From positions 1 through 6,030 of the forward strand of contig URZR01000116.1 in the NCBI GenBank assembly GCA_900552425.1: DNA of 6,030 bases, given 5' to 3'. Below, piece after piece: positions 4,744 through 6,030 of the stretch. Below the pieces are notes generated by a model, which saw only the letters and a list, made by a program, of their open reading frames with translations, had not been told where the DNA came from and did not search any database. Both the position numbers and the translations under genes were made by a program. Origin of the DNA: an uncultured Collinsella sp. (GTDB taxonomy: Bacteria; Actinomycetota; Coriobacteriia; Coriobacteriales; Coriobacteriaceae). Numbering within the stretch: the stretch's first letter is position 1; every line of letters starts with the position of its first letter.

Positions 4744-6030
4744 ATGGATATGTTTGAGGACGAGCGCGAGCGCGCCTCGTTGCATCGCCGTGGCGCGATT
4801 GCACGCGGTGTAGCCAAGCGCTGCCTGGTGGCATTCCTGGCCTTCGCGATGGCCTTTGGCACCACACCGGCTCAGCTGTGGGCCGAGGGCGCCGAGGGCA
4901 TTGCCGAGGCTGTGGCTCAGGCTGCGACACCGAGTGAGGGCACGGGGGCTGCGGACGGTGCTGCCGACGGTGTCGTTTCTGAAACCGGCTCTAACGCGAG
5001 CGATGCGTCGGTTAACGATTGCGCTTCGGCGAATGCCGCAGATAGCAACGGCGTAGCGTCGGACGATTCTGCCGCGGTCGAGGCTCCTACTGCTTCGCCG
5101 GATTCATCCGAACAGAACGTCAAAAGTGTTGTAGCCGCTGAGGCTGAATCTCAGCCTACCGAAGCCGCAAGCCAAGAGGTCGCGGCCACGTGCTCCGTCG
5201 TCGGCACCGACGCCAAGGGCGCCCAGCAGACCTGGGCCGCCGCGCAGCAGATCGCTCTGAAGGAGGGCTCGACCGCGGCCGACCTCTCCGAGCAGCTCTT
5301 CAGGCAGGCCGGCCTCAAGGCCGACTACGACCCCAACGGCTCCTGGGGCTGGGCGCTCAACTTGATCACGTCGCCCTTCGACGCGGACCGCACGCTCGCC
5401 TACGACCCGGCGACCGGCGCGTACTGGCAGTTGTTCGTCAACGGCAGCGCCTCCGCGGTCGGCGCCGGCGGCTACACGCTCAAGGACGGCGACTCCGTCG
5501 TCTGGTGCTACTCGAAGTACGGTGACCCCGCGCCCGCCAATCAGATTTCCGTTAGCTGCACCGTTGTCGGCCAGGACGCCTCGGGCGCTCAGCAGACATG
5601 GGCGCAGCCCACGACAGCTTTGGTGGAAGAGGGCACGACCGCTGCTGATCTTTCCGAGCAGGCCTTTAAAAAGGCCGGCATTGGCGCCAAAACGGGGAAA
5701 GGCACGTACGGCTGGTATCTCGAGTCGCTGACTTCACCGTTCAACAAGACCGTGACGCTTTCGAGCGAGAAAGTTAACGAAAACACTTGGAAATTCTGGC
5801 AGTTCTTCGTTAACGGTCAGGCGGCCAATGTCGGCGCGGGCAATTACACACTCAAGGCCGGGGACAAGGTTACCTGGGTCTATGGCTTTGATGGAACCAT
5901 GCCCGGCCAGGTTTCCGTTTCAATGGAGATCATCGGTAAGAAGGATGAGAAGGCGCAGCGCTGGACCGATCCTTCGACGCAGGTGTTTGTCGAGGGCACG
6001 ACGATCAAGGACGCTTCCGCTGCCTACTTC
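4744..6030 (+). CDS. Secreted multi-domain DUF4430 (transcobalamin C-terminal-like) protein, riboswitch-controlled, 3' end outside window
   Basis: The frame stays open for 429 codons to the window end. Residues 1-26 are a long charged leader ending GVAKR; 27-39 form the hydrophobic core (CLVAFLAFAMAFG); signal peptidase I could cut after Ala43 or Ala47 (QLWA/EG). Residues 50-149 are an Ala/Ser/Glu/Asp-rich linker, typical of surface proteins. Domains with the DUF4430 pattern (W-x-FFVNG, then G-x-YTL-x-GD-x-V-x-W) occupy about 150-258 and 272-388, and a third begins near 391 (VSMEIIGKKDEKAQRW) and is cut off. This family resembles the C-terminal cobalamin-contacting domain of transcobalamin and intrinsic factor. 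With the B12 riboswitch just upstream, the likely role is capturing corrinoids outside the cell. The start has GGGGGA only 3 nt upstream; the ATG at 4750 (9 nt) is an alternative. A C-terminal cell-wall or membrane anchor is expected but not visible. Other DUF4430 proteins may bind other ligands. Confidence 0.88.
   Translation, partial: MDMFEDERERASLHRRGAIARGVAKRCLVAFLAFAMAFGTTPAQLWAEGAEGIAEAVAQAATPSEGTGAADGAADGVVSETGSNASDASVNDCASANAADSNGVASDDSAAVEAPTASPDSSEQNVKSVVAAEAESQPTEAASQEVAATCSVVGTDAKGAQQTWAAAQQIALKEGSTAADLSEQLFRQAGLKADYDPNGSWGWALNLITSPFDADRTLAYDPATGAYWQLFVNGSASAVGAGGYTLKDGDSVVWCYSKYGDPAPANQISVSCTVVGQDASGAQQTWAQPTTALVEEGTTAADLSEQAFKKAGIGAKTGKGTYGWYLESLTSPFNKTVTLSSEKVNENTWKFWQFFVNGQAANVGAGNYTLKAGDKVTWVYGFDGTMPGQVSVSMEIIGKKDEKAQRWTDPSTQVFVEGTTIKDASAAYF
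5191..6030 (+). repeat. Tandem DUF4430 domain repeats within the secreted protein
   Basis: Unit 1 begins near 5191 (CSVVGTDAKGAQQTW), unit 2 near 5557 (CTVVGQDASGAQQTW) and unit 3 near 5917 (VSMEIIGKKDEKAQRW). The spacing is about 360 bp. Shared blocks include EGSTAADLSEQ/EGTTAADLSEQ, ITSPF/LTSPF, WQLFVNG/WQFFVNG, and GYTLKDGDSVVW/NYTLKAGDKVTW. Units 1 and 2 are clearly homologous; unit 3 is more diverged and incomplete. Confidence 0.85.

Noticed and set aside
5190..5525. 111-codon + strand ORF rich in Arg inside the secreted-protein gene
   Set aside because: It is the shifted frame of the very GC-rich DUF4430 domain 1; the frame from 4744 holds the domain motifs and stays open to the window end.

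Overview
The window looks like chromosomal DNA of a high-GC, gut-type actinobacterium, most likely a Coriobacteriia member such as Collinsella. That placement is an inference from GC-rich codon use, a C69 dipeptidase, a phasin-like/ABC1 kinase gene pair and a cobalamin riboswitch ahead of a secreted transcobalamin-like protein. No marker gene was available to confirm it. All recognised genes lie on the + strand.

Layout. Positions 1-99 hold the last 32 codons of folD (folate C1 metabolism). Positions 117-373 are an AT-rich insert bounded by a near-perfect 40-bp inverted repeat, with a second hairpin nested inside; it resembles a small non-autonomous mobile element or a bidirectional terminator. 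Positions 454-1977 encode a family C69 dipeptidase whose catalytic cysteine is residue 3 once the start is set by the ribosome binding site. A likely terminator follows at 1996-2033. Positions 2125-2541 and 2550-4313 form a tight two-gene unit: a small phasin-like protein, then an ABC1/AarF/UbiB-type atypical kinase with two C-terminal membrane helices.

The most interesting part is 4396-6030. A candidate extended -10 promoter leads into a cobalamin riboswitch aptamer (about 4421-4605). A linker of about 140 nt carries a possible 21-codon leader ORF. The reading frame that follows (4744 to the window end, 429 codons, unfinished) encodes a secreted protein with a signal peptide, a low-complexity linker, and at least two complete DUF4430 (transcobalamin C-terminal-like) domains plus the start of a third. 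The arrangement suggests an extracellular, B12-repressed corrinoid-capture protein, a bacterial analogue of intrinsic factor or transcobalamin. The first DUF4430 domain is written almost entirely in G/C-ending codons with sharp borders, unlike the rest of the gene, which points to domain replacement by recombination.

The genes do not form one pathway. folD, the dipeptidase, the phasin/ABC1 pair and the riboswitch-controlled gene appear to be four separate transcription units.
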